Part shown: positions 8,832 through 18,106 of the stretch, piece by piece
Numbering within the stretch: position 1 is the stretch's first letter
How the letters are laid out: each line of letters starts with the position of its first letter
DNA from: Spirosoma endbachense
GTDB lineage: Bacteria > Bacteroidota > Bacteroidia > Cytophagales > Spirosomataceae
Reading direction: 5' to 3'
Assembly (NCBI RefSeq): GCF_010233585.1
Contig: NZ_CP045997.1
Span: forward strand, 5,750,621-5,814,620
DNA: 64,000 nucleotides
Notes under the pieces: generated by a model
What the model was told of the DNA's origin: nothing
The model's input: the letters and a program-made list of their open reading frames with translations, nothing else
Databases searched by the model: none
Made by a program: the position numbers and the translations under genes

Positions 8832-9419
8832 TTATGCCTGAAGCGTATTGTTGACCTGGAATCTATTCGTAATCCAAAGCAGGAAAACGGCGTCGAAAAC
8901 TAACGTAAAAGGAATTACGGATAGATTCTTGAAGAATAATAATATCGTCCATTCGGATGCAGAATTGGACAGAATACCGCCTTTTTTTAAGGTGAGGTAT
9001 AAACAGGTTTCGTAAGCTAATAAATCAATTAAATAATTTAAAGTCCAGGCGATCAGCAAAAAAGCAATCAGGTTTAGCAAGATGGAAAACCACTGTTTTT
9101 TTACTTTTTGACTGGCGATGAGCCAATTCTGTTTACGGTTTTCCTGTTGGGTAATTAAGTGCTTGATACGCAAAACTCCTTTTTTGACATTCGCCAAACC
9201 GAGTACGTATAAGAACAAAATTACCCGAGCCGATTCAATAATGACTTCCAGAGTAATATTTAGGAAAGTAGATATTTCGCCAAATCCACCAAGCTGGATA
9301 ACCCGACCAAATGCCGCAATGAGGCCAAGACCGGCCAATACCGCAAAATTCTTTTTAAAGAAGTAGAGGGTGCTGTATAGCCAGTTGAATTGGCTGAAAA
9401 GAGTAGATGAGGCATTCAT
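8832..9419 (-). CDS. Small integral membrane protein of unknown function
   Basis: The 195-residue protein has four likely membrane helices, at about 24-44, 55-75, 110-132 and 165-187, separated by a Lys/Gln-rich middle loop (around 85-108). There is no signal peptide or catalytic motif and I do not recognise a family. It lies 98 bp downstream of the response regulator start on the other side of a short gap and reads in the same direction, so co-transcription from 10171 is possible. No function is assigned. Confidence 0.65.
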   Translation of the reverse strand: MNASSTLFSQFNWLYSTLYFFKKNFAVLAGLGLIAAFGRVIQLGGFGEISTFLNITLEVIIESARVILFLYVLGLANVKKGVLRIKHLITQQENRKQNWLIASQKVKKQWFSILLNLIAFLLIAWTLNYLIDLLAYETCLYLTLKKGGILSNSASEWTILLFFKNLSVIPFTLVFDAVFLLWITNRFQVNNTLQA

Positions 9420-9517
9420 AGGAGTGACCGAATTTGTTAAAAATGATGATTCGTATGTGCGTTTTTAGCAGGCTAAACGTTTACCCGACAGACCTTACTC
9501 TACGGAATGGATTCTTC

Positions 9518-10171
9518 TCACAAAATCCCGTGCTTAAGGGCGTACTTGATGATACCGATTGAATTTTTGACGCCTAGTTTGCGAAGGATGTTGTGGCGAT
9601 GGGTCTCTACGGTGCCAGGGCTGATAAACAACGTATCGGCAATGGCATTGGTGGAGAGTTCCTGCGCAACGAGTCGGATGATTTCAATTTCGCGGTCGGT
9701 GAGCGGGGTAAGTAGGGCAGGTGCTTCGTCGGTTGGGCGAATTGGCTCTACAGGTAAGGCTACCAACTGGGTCATAACCGATTCAGAAAAGTATTTTTCG
9801 CCCCTTGCAATCGTACGAAGGGCTTTTTCAAGTTCGGCTTTACCGGCTTTTTTCATGACGTAACCCGAAATGCCAGCCCGAAAAGCCTCCCGAATATTAT
9901 CCGCATCTTCGGAAACGGTTAACATCAGAATCTTAAGGTTCGGGAAAAGCTGCCGAACTTTTAGCGTCAGATTGATGCCATTCAGGTCGGGCATATCCAT
10001 ATCGGTCAACAGGATATCAACGTCATTTACGTGCAAAAAATCAACCACTTTCCGGCTGTCAATCAGCGTGCCTACGACCTCTACGCCCTCGATGCGGCTC
10101 AATAAAAGTGATAGGCTATCTAAAATAATTTCGTGATCGTCCGTTAATAGGACACGGATTGAGGATGGCAT
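9518..10171 (-). CDS. NarL/FixJ-family response regulator (receiver + LuxR HTH)
   Basis: The 217-residue protein has a receiver domain (1-120) with acidic pair D11/D12, phospho-acceptor Asp57 in LLTDMDMPDLNG, Thr in MLTVS and Lys in VMKKAG. The C-terminal LuxR-type helix-turn-helix (about 150-215) reads LTDREIEIIRLVAQELSTNA and then PGTVETHRHNILRKLGV. This is a DNA-binding regulator that acts when phosphorylated. HisKA_3-type kinases are its usual partners. The TPR kinase at 4252-6321 is of that type but not adjacent. Confidence 0.93.
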   Translation of the reverse strand: MPSSIRVLLTDDHEIILDSLSLLLSRIEGVEVVGTLIDSRKVVDFLHVNDVDILLTDMDMPDLNGINLTLKVRQLFPNLKILMLTVSEDADNIREAFRAGISGYVMKKAGKAELEKALRTIARGEKYFSESVMTQLVALPVEPIRPTDEAPALLTPLTDREIEIIRLVAQELSTNAIADTLFISPGTVETHRHNILRKLGVKNSIGIIKYALKHGIL

Positions 10172-10485
10172 GGTCAGTACGAGGTAGGTTGGGGCTCTTA
10201 GCCAAATATACTATACGTTTAGACTTGATGGTCAATAATTTGTCATTCAACTGGAATGATAATGTACAGAAAATAGCCCTTGCCGATACAGCGCGATAAA
10301 TAACCGATGTGGATAGCTGTTTCAACCAGTTTTCTGCGACGATCGGCCACATCGGAGGGAAATCGACTTGCCTGATAATAATGCCATTGAATCAGACCCG
10401 TTAAACTTTTATGCTACTTATAAAGTCAATAGAATAAAGCTACTTACTGTTGATTTTGTAGGTGGCCAACTAAAACGACTCCGTT

Positions 10486-11247
10486 ATGAACTATATAGCA
10501 AGGTTATTTCTACTTACGGTTTGGCTTCCAGTCTCGACGTTTGCCCAGCAACCTGGGCTGGCCCAAGCCGCTATGGATGCACTCAATTCTGCCATGCTGA
10601 GTGATGCTCAGGTTGCTGAGCTTTCCCGGCAGGCTGTTGTGGAAATGGATGCGAAAAACCCGGTGGCTGCTCCGAATGATCCGTATACGCAGCGGCTTAA
10701 TAGGATTGTTACCCGCCACCATACGGTTAGCGGACTACCCATCAATTATAAAGTATATAAAGTGCCCGATGTAAATGCCTTTGCAACCGCCGATGGGAGC
10801 GTTCGGGTCTTTAAGGGCTTGATGGATATCATGACCGATAACGAACTGCTGGCCATTATGGGACACGAAATAGGGCACGTCATAAACCATGATACTCGCG
10901 ATGCCATGAAAAGCGCGCTCCGTCGTTCGGCAGTTCGCAATGTGGCTGCTTCGCAATCGGGTTTGATTGGAAAGCTGTCCCGCTCCCAGTTGGGCGGGTT
11001 GGCCGACTATATGTTGGGGGCGAAGTTTAGCCGCCAGCAGGAGAGCGAAGCTGATGATTATAGTTATGACTTTCTGAAACGGTATGGTTACAATGTGATG
11101 GCACTCGCTACTTCGTTTGAGAAACTGGCCAAACAGGGCGGTGGCGGAGGAAGCGGTGTTACCCAGATTTTGTCTACGCACCCCGATAGTAAAGCCAGGG
11201 CTCAGCGCGTACGTGACCGCGCCCGTCGCGATGGACTGGCTCGTTAG
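10486..11247 (+). CDS. Secreted M48-family metallopeptidase
   Basis: The 253-residue protein has a signal peptide ending near STFAQQ. The zinc motif HEIGH is at 127-131 in MGHEIGHVINHD, and the third ligand is probably Glu188 in ESEADD. These are hallmarks of M48 peptidases such as BepA/LoiP, which act on misfolded periplasmic or outer-membrane proteins. There are no membrane helices after the signal, unlike HtpX. The gene is monocistronic, preceded by a 314-bp gap shared with the divergent response regulator, in which I see no other feature. Confidence 0.92.
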   Translation: MNYIARLFLLTVWLPVSTFAQQPGLAQAAMDALNSAMLSDAQVAELSRQAVVEMDAKNPVAAPNDPYTQRLNRIVTRHHTVSGLPINYKVYKVPDVNAFATADGSVRVFKGLMDIMTDNELLAIMGHEIGHVINHDTRDAMKSALRRSAVRNVAASQSGLIGKLSRSQLGGLADYMLGAKFSRQQESEADDYSYDFLKRYGYNVMALATSFEKLAKQGGGGGSGVTQILSTHPDSKARAQRVRDRARRDGLAR

Positions 11248-11273
11248 TTTAGTAAATTAACTGTCTGATCATC

Positions 11274-11370
11274 AGTGCTCGGCCAATTTAAACCTATAAG
11301 GTTTTTGAAACCTTATAGGTTTGTAATCAACCTTAACTAGTACGTATAAACTAGAAATTGGAAGAGTACT
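11274..11370 (+). repeat. MITE-like element, copy B
   Basis: This 97-bp unit has ends AGTGCTCGGCCAATTT and AAATTGGAAGAGTACT, which form imperfect terminal inverted repeats. Inside is a perfect 15-bp stem (11290-11304 with 11308-11322, loop TTG), then GTAATCAA. It lies between the M48 peptidase and the GT4 gene. Only three copies are seen in the window (also 7718-7823 and 45847-45949). No transposase is present, as expected for a non-autonomous element. Confidence 0.7.
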
Positions 11371-11485
11371 AGACGCTTATATTAGTATCTGTTGCATTTA
11401 CAGTTGCACCCTTTATCGATTAAACAGACGTATTGCTGGGGTAGAATACGTTTATAGAAAAACAGAAGATCGTCGGTTCGTTTCT

Positions 11486-12721
11486 ATGAGAAAAATTGCG
11501 TTTGTTGTCCAGCGTTATGGCGTAGAAGTTAATGGTGGAGCAGAGTACTATTGCCGCCTATTGGCGGAAAAACTGGCCGATACCTACAACGTAGATGTGC
11601 TAACCAGTTGCGCATTGGAATACGTCACCTGGGCCAACTGGTACCCGGCCGAAACAACGTCGATAAATGGTGTACAGGTGCACCGCTTCCCCACTCAGTA
11701 CGAACGGCAGGTGAAGGAATCCTCCCGAGTTGAGCATAAGCTCAAGAAATGGTCTCGACCGGAGGAATGGCAAGGATTGGGTTTTCTGAAAATGTGGGCT
11801 CGTGCGCTGGTTGGCAAGACCGTACGACGTTATGGCCGGTTGTGGGCCAGGTATCAGGGGCCATACACGCCTGAGCTGATCACCTATCTAAAGCACAACC
11901 ATCAGCAGTATGACGCGCTGATTTTCATTACGTACCTCTATTATCCAACAACCGCCGGGCTGAACGTTGCTCCGCATAAGTCTATTTTTATCCCGACGGC
12001 ACATGACGAATTGCCAATTTACCTGCCCCTGTTCGACCCGGTATTTCAAAAACCACGCGCTATTTTATTCCTCACACCGGCCGAACAAAGCTTCGTTCAT
12101 CAGAAGTTTAAGAACGATGCGATCTATAATGATGTCATTGGGGTAGGAATCGAACCCGCCAGTGCCGGATCGGGAGAAGCCATGACTACTATACTGGACA
12201 GCCATACCACATATGTGCTCTACATTGGTCGGATTGATGTGGCTAAAGGATGTGACATGTTGTTCGATCTGTTCTTCCGCTACAAGGAAGCGAATCCTTC
12301 GACCTTAAAGTTGGTGCTGGTTGGGCAGGCATTTATGCCCGTACCCGAACATCCTGACCTTTTGTCGGCAGGTTTTGTGGACGAACCCACGAAAGCGGCT
12401 TTATTGGCGGGCGCAAAAGCGCTGATCATGCCATCGCCTTACGAAAGTCTGTCAATGGTGACTCTGGAAAGCTTCGCTGCCGGAATTCCCGTTATTGCCA
12501 ATGCCGACTGTGCCGTTCTTAGCGATCACATCGTTGGGAGCCAGGCTGGGATTTTATATCGTAACTATCCTGATTTTGAGGGGGCTATCAATCAGATACT
12601 AATGCAGGATGTGTCAGAAATGGCCAGCAATGCCCGTGCTTATATTCAACAATATTATACATGGCCAACCGTGCTGACAAAGTTTAATAAAGCTGTAGCG
12701 TATGTATCGGAGAAGAACTAA
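11486..12721 (+). CDS. GT4-family glycosyltransferase
   Basis: The 411-residue protein has a GT-B fold pattern. The N-terminal half starts KIAFVVQRYGVEVNGGAEYY, typical of acceptor-binding domains. The C-terminal half carries VLYIGRIDVAKGCDMLFD and then MPSPYESLSMVTLESFAAG, which matches the EX7E region of GT4 enzymes. It probably transfers a sugar from a nucleotide donor to a surface glycan. It converges with the ABC exporter gene and stands near two other GT4 genes. The acceptor is unknown. Confidence 0.9.
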   Translation: MRKIAFVVQRYGVEVNGGAEYYCRLLAEKLADTYNVDVLTSCALEYVTWANWYPAETTSINGVQVHRFPTQYERQVKESSRVEHKLKKWSRPEEWQGLGFLKMWARALVGKTVRRYGRLWARYQGPYTPELITYLKHNHQQYDALIFITYLYYPTTAGLNVAPHKSIFIPTAHDELPIYLPLFDPVFQKPRAILFLTPAEQSFVHQKFKNDAIYNDVIGVGIEPASAGSGEAMTTILDSHTTYVLYIGRIDVAKGCDMLFDLFFRYKEANPSTLKLVLVGQAFMPVPEHPDLLSAGFVDEPTKAALLAGAKALIMPSPYESLSMVTLESFAAGIPVIANADCAVLSDHIVGSQAGILYRNYPDFEGAINQILMQDVSEMASNARAYIQQYYTWPTVLTKFNKAVAYVSEKN

Positions 12722-12726
12722 ATGAG

Positions 12727-14565
12727 TTACTGAAGCACTTCGTGCATGGTGTTTAACCGACGATAAATACTATTTTTATTGCTCAGGAGGTCGTAGTGGT
12801 TGCCCCGTTCGATGATTTCGCCCCCCTCCATTATCAAGATCTCATCGGCTTCTTTTATGGTACTGAGCCGGTGGGCAATCACCAGGGTTGTCCGGCCTTC
12901 CATCAGGTTATCGAGCGCATCCTGAACCGATTTTTCCGATTCGATGTCCAGCGCTGATGTGGCCTCATCCAGAATAAGAATCGAGGGTTTTTTAAATACC
13001 GCACGAGCAATACTGAGCCGTTGTCGCTGGCCACCACTCAGGCGAATGCCCCGGTCGCCGATATTGGTCTGGTAGCCATCCTCTGTTTCCATAATAAAAG
13101 CATGGGCATTCGCTATTTTAGCCGCTTCAATAACATCCTCCATTCGGGCATCCGGTTTACCCAGGGCGATATTGTTGAAGATCGTGTCATTGAATAAGAT
13201 GATTTCCTGGGTTACGAAGCTCATCTGCTGGCGTAACGATTCCATAGTAAACTCCCGAACGTCGACCCCGTCGATAGTGACACTGCCCTTTGTTGCTTCG
13301 TAAAACCGGGGAATCAGATCTGCAATGGTTGATTTGCCAACGCCAGATGGACCTACCAGCGCTATTTTTTTGCCTTTATCCAGTCGAAAATTAATGTTTT
13401 TCAGAACGGGCTTGTCGGCGTACTGGAAGCTTACATTGTTGAAAACAATATCCCGATGAAATCCATCGAGAACCCTGGCATTCGGCTTGTCCTGGATTTC
13501 TACCGGCTTATCAAGGAGTTCAATGATGCGTTCGCCCGCAGCCTGTCCCTGTTGAATGTTGGTCAGTGCCACAACAATGGCTTTGGCCGGACGGATGACC
13601 TGCGAGAAAATGGCGATGAAGGCAATAAACGAGCTGGCCTGTAAATTACTCTGACTATTCAGAACCAGACTGCCTCCATATACGAGAATACAGGCCACAA
13701 CAAATACACCGGACGCTTCGGAAAAGGCGGGCGCTAACTCCCGACGTTTGAAACCCTCCAGACTGGCCTTTCGGTAAAAGTCGTTTTCTTCACTGAATCG
13801 ATCTATGACAAACGGCGTGGCATTAAACGACCGAATTATCCGCATTCCCAGCAGCGTTTCATCCATAAGGGTGAGCATTCGCCCCATGGATGCCTGAACA
13901 TCTTTAGCTTCCTTTTTAAGTTTTTTGGTGACAGCGGCTATACCCACAGCCGAAATGGGAATGATAACCAGCGTAAAGAGCATCAACTTGGTCGAAATCA
14001 GGAACAGAGCAACAAAGTAGCCAATCAGCATATACGGTTCTTTGAAAACGACTTCGATGGAACTGGCTGCCACACTCTCGATGGCATAGACATCACCATT
14101 GAGACGGGATAACAAATCGCCTTTATGTTCTTTTGTAAAATAACCCAGGTGTAAGTGATTGATTTTCTCGAACAGAGTCTCCCGAAGCCGTTTTACCAAT
14201 AGCGTCCGGGCATTGAGCAGGCAACGCTGCGCCAGAAATCGGAACAGGTTGGTCAGAACAACGGCCACCACAATCATGGCCGCCAGAAAATATAGCGCAT
14301 GAACAGGATTCGTGGTCTTGAAATAATAAATCAGGTGGTAAAAGGAATCCTTGAAGTAGTTGGGCGACAGCCGAAAAGCTGGCATCAACTCATACTTGAC
14401 CGCATCGGCTGTATTGATCGGGTCGAACAGAAAGTTGAGCAGCGGAATGATCAACGCAAACTGGAATACGTTGAAGAACACACTGATGAGTGTAAAAATA
14501 AAAAAGGGAATGATAAATTTTCCATAAGGCCTGGCATACACCATCAGCCGCTTATAAATCTTCAT
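12727..14565 (-). CDS. MsbA-like ABC exporter (fused membrane and ATPase domains)
   Basis: The ATG at 14565 gives a 612-residue protein starting MKIYKRLM, like MsbA-type exporters. An in-frame ATG at 14610 would add 15 residues and lies 3 bp from the upstream stop. Six membrane helices lie in the first 330 residues. The ATPase domain has Walker A GPSGVGKST (about 405-413), signature LSGGQ (about 509-513) and Walker B ILILDE (about 529-534), followed by the H-loop IAHRLST. It works as a homodimer to flip lipids or lipid-linked glycans. Co-directional with a GT4 gene just upstream; inference: it exports that pathway's product or lipid A. Confidence 0.9.
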   Translation of the reverse strand: MKIYKRLMVYARPYGKFIIPFFIFTLISVFFNVFQFALIIPLLNFLFDPINTADAVKYELMPAFRLSPNYFKDSFYHLIYYFKTTNPVHALYFLAAMIVVAVVLTNLFRFLAQRCLLNARTLLVKRLRETLFEKINHLHLGYFTKEHKGDLLSRLNGDVYAIESVAASSIEVVFKEPYMLIGYFVALFLISTKLMLFTLVIIPISAVGIAAVTKKLKKEAKDVQASMGRMLTLMDETLLGMRIIRSFNATPFVIDRFSEENDFYRKASLEGFKRRELAPAFSEASGVFVVACILVYGGSLVLNSQSNLQASSFIAFIAIFSQVIRPAKAIVVALTNIQQGQAAGERIIELLDKPVEIQDKPNARVLDGFHRDIVFNNVSFQYADKPVLKNINFRLDKGKKIALVGPSGVGKSTIADLIPRFYEATKGSVTIDGVDVREFTMESLRQQMSFVTQEIILFNDTIFNNIALGKPDARMEDVIEAAKIANAHAFIMETEDGYQTNIGDRGIRLSGGQRQRLSIARAVFKKPSILILDEATSALDIESEKSVQDALDNLMEGRTTLVIAHRLSTIKEADEILIMEGGEIIERGNHYDLLSNKNSIYRRLNTMHEVLQ

Positions 14566-14613
14566 TGGTTGGCGTTCATGTATAAAAAAAGAAACTTCGG
14601 TCTGATGCAACGA

Positions 14614-15666
14614 CTAACTTAATGATCGATAGACGTCAATGTATTTCCGGGCCGAATCCTCCCAATTAAACTGCGCACTATACGCTTTCATGGCTTCTTT
14701 TAGCTGATTACCAGCCTTATTGTACTGGTACATCCCCGCCGTAAAAGTCTCCTGCATGTTATCAAGATCGTGAAAATAGAAGGCCATATCCTTACCAATC
14801 TCAGGCAAGGCAGTGTGCTTCGATAGAAAAACGGGCTTGCCGATCGACATTGCTTCAGTAACAGGTAAGCCAAAACCTTCGGCTAGTGAGGGCATTACTA
14901 CTGCCTGGCAATTATGATAATACCAGGATTTCTCGCCTTCAGTAATCTCATTTACCAGGTGCATTCGGTCTTCTACGTTTAATTCGGAGGCTTGCTGCCG
15001 GAGAAAACGGGCATAGTCTTTATCCTCGTGCCGACCTGCCAAAACAAGTTCCAGCTTCGGGTTATACTGAAGTAACGGCAAAATCTGGTGCTGGTTTTTT
15101 TTAGGAGCAATTACCCCAATATTAAACAGAAAAGGCGTTGCGGGCCGGTATGATTTCTCCTCCAATGCAGGCCGGGGTAATCCATTTGTTCCGTTGTAGA
15201 TGACATGAACTGGTTTGCCATCCGTATTACAATGGGTCAACACATCGTTCTGGGTAAACTCAGAAATACAGACAATGGCATCACATCGATCGATGTTCCG
15301 TTGTAGATGAGCCAGGCATCGCTCTTTTTTCTGATCGGACTTATCCTCATGCAGGAAATTTAGATCGTGAATGGTAAGCAGAACTTTAATTTTTTTATTC
15401 CGCACTGGTAAATAGTGTGAATTCTGGTAGGTGCTATGCCACACATCGAATCCATTTAACGAAGGCATGAAGAATTTCTGGAGCGAATGCTGATTGATGC
15501 ACGTTAACGAAGCGTCGAAAGTCGATACGGCCTGTTTTGGAATAAATAACGATAGCTGTTCCTGACTTATGTTTTGCTGAATTGCTTTTCCCAGATTGAG
15601 GCAGTAATAATACAGCCCAGTGTTAACGTACTTCATACGCTCACAATCGAACACAATACGGATCAT
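14614..15666 (-). CDS. GT4-family glycosyltransferase (paralogue of 15920-16990)
   Basis: The 350-residue protein has the GT4 pattern: N-terminal start RIVFDCERMKYVNTGLYYY, central VLLTIHDLNFLHE and AIVCISEFTQNDVLTHC, then C-terminal FLFNIGVIAPKKNQ and VMPSLAEGFGLPVTEAM (the EX7E motif). It is clearly a paralogue of the divergent gene at 15920-16990, with the same blocks in the same order. It sits in an operon-like pair with the downstream ABC exporter. The 240-bp gap to its divergent paralogue must hold both promoters; I see no firm box there. Confidence 0.9.
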   Translation of the reverse strand: MIRIVFDCERMKYVNTGLYYYCLNLGKAIQQNISQEQLSLFIPKQAVSTFDASLTCINQHSLQKFFMPSLNGFDVWHSTYQNSHYLPVRNKKIKVLLTIHDLNFLHEDKSDQKKERCLAHLQRNIDRCDAIVCISEFTQNDVLTHCNTDGKPVHVIYNGTNGLPRPALEEKSYRPATPFLFNIGVIAPKKNQHQILPLLQYNPKLELVLAGRHEDKDYARFLRQQASELNVEDRMHLVNEITEGEKSWYYHNCQAVVMPSLAEGFGLPVTEAMSIGKPVFLSKHTALPEIGKDMAFYFHDLDNMQETFTAGMYQYNKAGNQLKEAMKAYSAQFNWEDSARKYIDVYRSLS

Positions 15667-15919
15667 AACGTTCTAGCTTTATAAAGTTGGATAATTGAAA
15701 TAGAAGTCCTGAAACACACCATCCATTAAAAAAGGCACTTCTATTACAACGGTTCACCATTTACAGGAACCCTTGTTGGGTACTAGGAGACTTTATGAGG
15801 AGTAAGGGTTGGAGTGATTAATAACTTCTATACAAACAATACTGACTACTAGGGATTAATGTTGCACAAAATCACATAATGCGATTTTAAGGCCCCGAAT
15901 TCAATCCATGCATAACACT

Positions 15920-16990
15920 ATGCCACGTATTATTCTCGATTGTGACCTGATGAAGTTTCCTCACTCGGGCTTATACCACTACTGCCAGAACCTGACACAA
16001 CACATCAATTCGTTGCTTACGGAGGAAAATCAGGGATTGATGCAGATGTATCTGCCACCCAGGAAGAAACTAAGGCTTATCGAAGAACCGCATCACCTGA
16101 TTGAACGAAAGTGGCATAAATTCATGCAGCCTTTTCTGAAGGATTGTCAGCTGTGGCATGCTCCTTTCCAGGCTGGCCGAATAGTGCCCAACAAACGGAA
16201 ATTTCCCCATGTGAAGGTTGTGTTGACAATCCATGATTTAAACTTCCTGCACGAGGGCAAACCCGCAAACTACCAGGAAAAAAGCCTCGCCCGCACTCAG
16301 TCATTAATTGATCAGAGTGATGCAATCATTTGTATTTCTGAGTTTACCCGGAACGACGTGTTGACCCATTGTACTACAGCTGGTAAACCAGTTCATGTCA
16401 TCTACAACGGCCTTAATCCCCTGCCGCAGGTGGATGATGATGTAACTACCTACAAACCCGGTCGGGAATTTCTGTTGGGATTAGGCTACCTGAATCAGAA
16501 GAAAAATTACCACGTCCTGCTACCGTTACTGCAATCCAATCCAGACCTGGATCTGATTATTCTGGGCCATCCTGATGACCCGGACTACGTGGTTTCTATG
16601 AGAAATTACGCTCAGAAGTTAGGCGTTAGTGATCGATTACAGCTGCCAGGCACGGTTTCTGAAGCCGAAAAGATCTGGTATTTACGCCATTGTAAAGCGT
16701 TTTTACATCCTTCTTTAGCCGAGGGATTCGGTTTGCCGGTAATAGAAGCCATGCAATTTGGTAAGCCCGTATTCCTGTCCGGGCTTACTTCGTTGCCGGA
16801 AGTAGGCGGAGATTCGGCTTTTTATTTTCCAGACTTTAGCGAAATTTCCGTCCAGGAAGTCTACAGGCAGGGTATGAAAACCTATGAAACCTCAACCATG
16901 GCCGAGTCGATTATAGAAAATACGAAACGATTTAACTGGGAAAAGAGCGCCAGACAGTATCTAGCCGTTTACCAGTCACTCATGTCCTGA
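15920..16990 (+). CDS. GT4-family glycosyltransferase (paralogue of 14614-15666)
   Basis: I choose the ATG at 15920 (MPRIILDCDLMK) because it aligns with the paralogue's start. The ATG at 15908 is also in frame. The 356-residue enzyme shares VLTIHDLNFLHEGK, AIICISEFTRNDVLTHC, HVIYNGLNPLP and LHPSLAEGFGLPVIEAM with its neighbour, so it is a GT-B fold retaining transferase. The two genes lie head to head, which suggests an inverted duplication. It is followed by double-hairpin repeat copy 2. Confidence 0.9.
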   Translation: MPRIILDCDLMKFPHSGLYHYCQNLTQHINSLLTEENQGLMQMYLPPRKKLRLIEEPHHLIERKWHKFMQPFLKDCQLWHAPFQAGRIVPNKRKFPHVKVVLTIHDLNFLHEGKPANYQEKSLARTQSLIDQSDAIICISEFTRNDVLTHCTTAGKPVHVIYNGLNPLPQVDDDVTTYKPGREFLLGLGYLNQKKNYHVLLPLLQSNPDLDLIILGHPDDPDYVVSMRNYAQKLGVSDRLQLPGTVSEAEKIWYLRHCKAFLHPSLAEGFGLPVIEAMQFGKPVFLSGLTSLPEVGGDSAFYFPDFSEISVQEVYRQGMKTYETSTMAESIIENTKRFNWEKSARQYLAVYQSLMS

Positions 16991-17095
16991 AACTGGACTA
17001 ATTTGTCTCATGAGGTAGCTGATTCATAGCAAAGAACATACACCAGATTACGCAGTTGAATACGATCTGTTTAGCGAGTATTGGTGTGAGTTCAG

Positions 17096-17236
17096 GTTGA
17101 TTAGCGGAGGTCAGGTTCTTCAACCTGACCTCCGCGGTTTCTCAAAACTGCAATCGCCATGAACGACGAGGTTTGGAGAATCGCCACGGCCAGCCCTCCT
17201 TGCTGTGTCGGTTTTGAGAAACCGACACCACATTCA
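17096..17236 (+). repeat. Double-hairpin intergenic repeat, copy 2
   Basis: The first stem is 14 bp, 17104-17117 with 17122-17135 and loop CTTC. The second is GTGTCGGTTT-TGAG-AAACCGACAC at 17205-17228. The middle part shares GAACGACGAGGTTT and AGAATCGCCACGGC with copy 1 at 6340-6500. It lies in the 378-bp gap between two genes ending at 16990 and 17369; nothing else is seen there. Confidence 0.75.
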
Positions 17237-17368
17237 CTTTTGTCGGATCTATCAGGGCAAATCAATAAACGGATACAGCTAACACTTTCTGGCTGGAAAG
17301 GAGGCAGGGTCTTATTTCGTGGGCGATGGAAATCGTTGATCGATGACTCTTTATGAACAATGATTTAG

Positions 17369-17818
17369 TTAAAATTTCCGCACGATATAAGCCCCGGCAA
17401 CTACCAGGACCACGCCCACCAGCCGTTGCCAGCTAATGGCATGAATGGGCGTGTTGAATAGCCCAAGCTGATCGACTATCATTGCTGCCAATACCTGACC
17501 CAGCAAAACCATGATTGTTACATTCCCAATTCCTAATCTGGGGGCGCAAATCACGACCAGCAATGTATAGGTTCCCCCTAATATACCACCCAGATAACTC
17601 CATTTTGGCGCATTAGTGAACTGTTGAAGAGTCGGAAGTTCTTGCCGCATAATGAATGTATAAACCGCCAGCCCGATTACTGCTACCATAAAAACGGTCA
17701 GTGCAGAATAATAAGGGCTTTGCAGGCTTTTGCCCAACTGAGTGTTTATCGCGCTTTGAAACGGAATGACTACGCCGGCAAATACGGCTAATAGTAAATA
17801 AAGGAATGAGTTGATCAT
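17369..17818 (-). CDS. DUF606/YdcZ-family small multidrug-like transporter
   Basis: The ATG at 17818 gives 149 residues starting MINSFLYLLLAVFAGVVIPF, typical of the family; the frame is open further up to 17857. Four to five membrane helices fill the protein, with the usual QSAINTQLG stretch after helix 1, a GILGGTYT segment and a final GVVLVVAGAYIVRKF. DUF606 proteins belong to the drug/metabolite transporter superfamily and their substrates are mostly unknown. It appears monocistronic. Confidence 0.85.
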   Translation of the reverse strand: MINSFLYLLLAVFAGVVIPFQSAINTQLGKSLQSPYYSALTVFMVAVIGLAVYTFIMRQELPTLQQFTNAPKWSYLGGILGGTYTLLVVICAPRLGIGNVTIMVLLGQVLAAMIVDQLGLFNTPIHAISWQRLVGVVLVVAGAYIVRKF

Positions 17819-18045
17819 GGGTAGAAAGAGGAATGGTTTGGGAATTATATTCGTCAAAGAAGGTGAATATAGTACTTTAAGCGAATCATTTTACCGGGTT
17901 TGAATTAACCGTAAAAATCACCGGATTTGTTAATCGTATGTTTCTGGGTTTCAACGAGCTTGTCTGATTTTTTTCTTGTTTTTTGGCACGGAATGAGACT
18001 TATAAAGGTTAGGCTTCGAAAGCCAATCCTGATAATCCGGGGCAC

Positions 18046-18084
18046 AAAAAAGGAGCCTGATAAAAATAATCAGACTCCTTTTTT
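18046..18084 (-). terminator. Rho-independent terminator of the lipoprotein gene
   Basis: AAAAAAGGAGCCTGAT is matched by ATCAGACTCCTTTTTT with one mismatch and a short AT loop. On the minus strand the stem ends in a T run directly downstream of the gene ending at 18107. Confidence 0.85.
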
Positions 18085-18106
18085 GTCTCGACATGATCGG
18101 TTCTGC

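Noticed and set aside
10368..10604. A 78-residue plus-strand frame overlapping the start of the M48 gene
   Set aside because: It is out of frame with the peptidase and covers its signal peptide region; no domain is visible.
17159..17356. A 65-residue plus-strand frame after the GT4 gene
   Set aside because: It is made of the double-hairpin repeat and intergenic DNA, with no homologue that I recognise.
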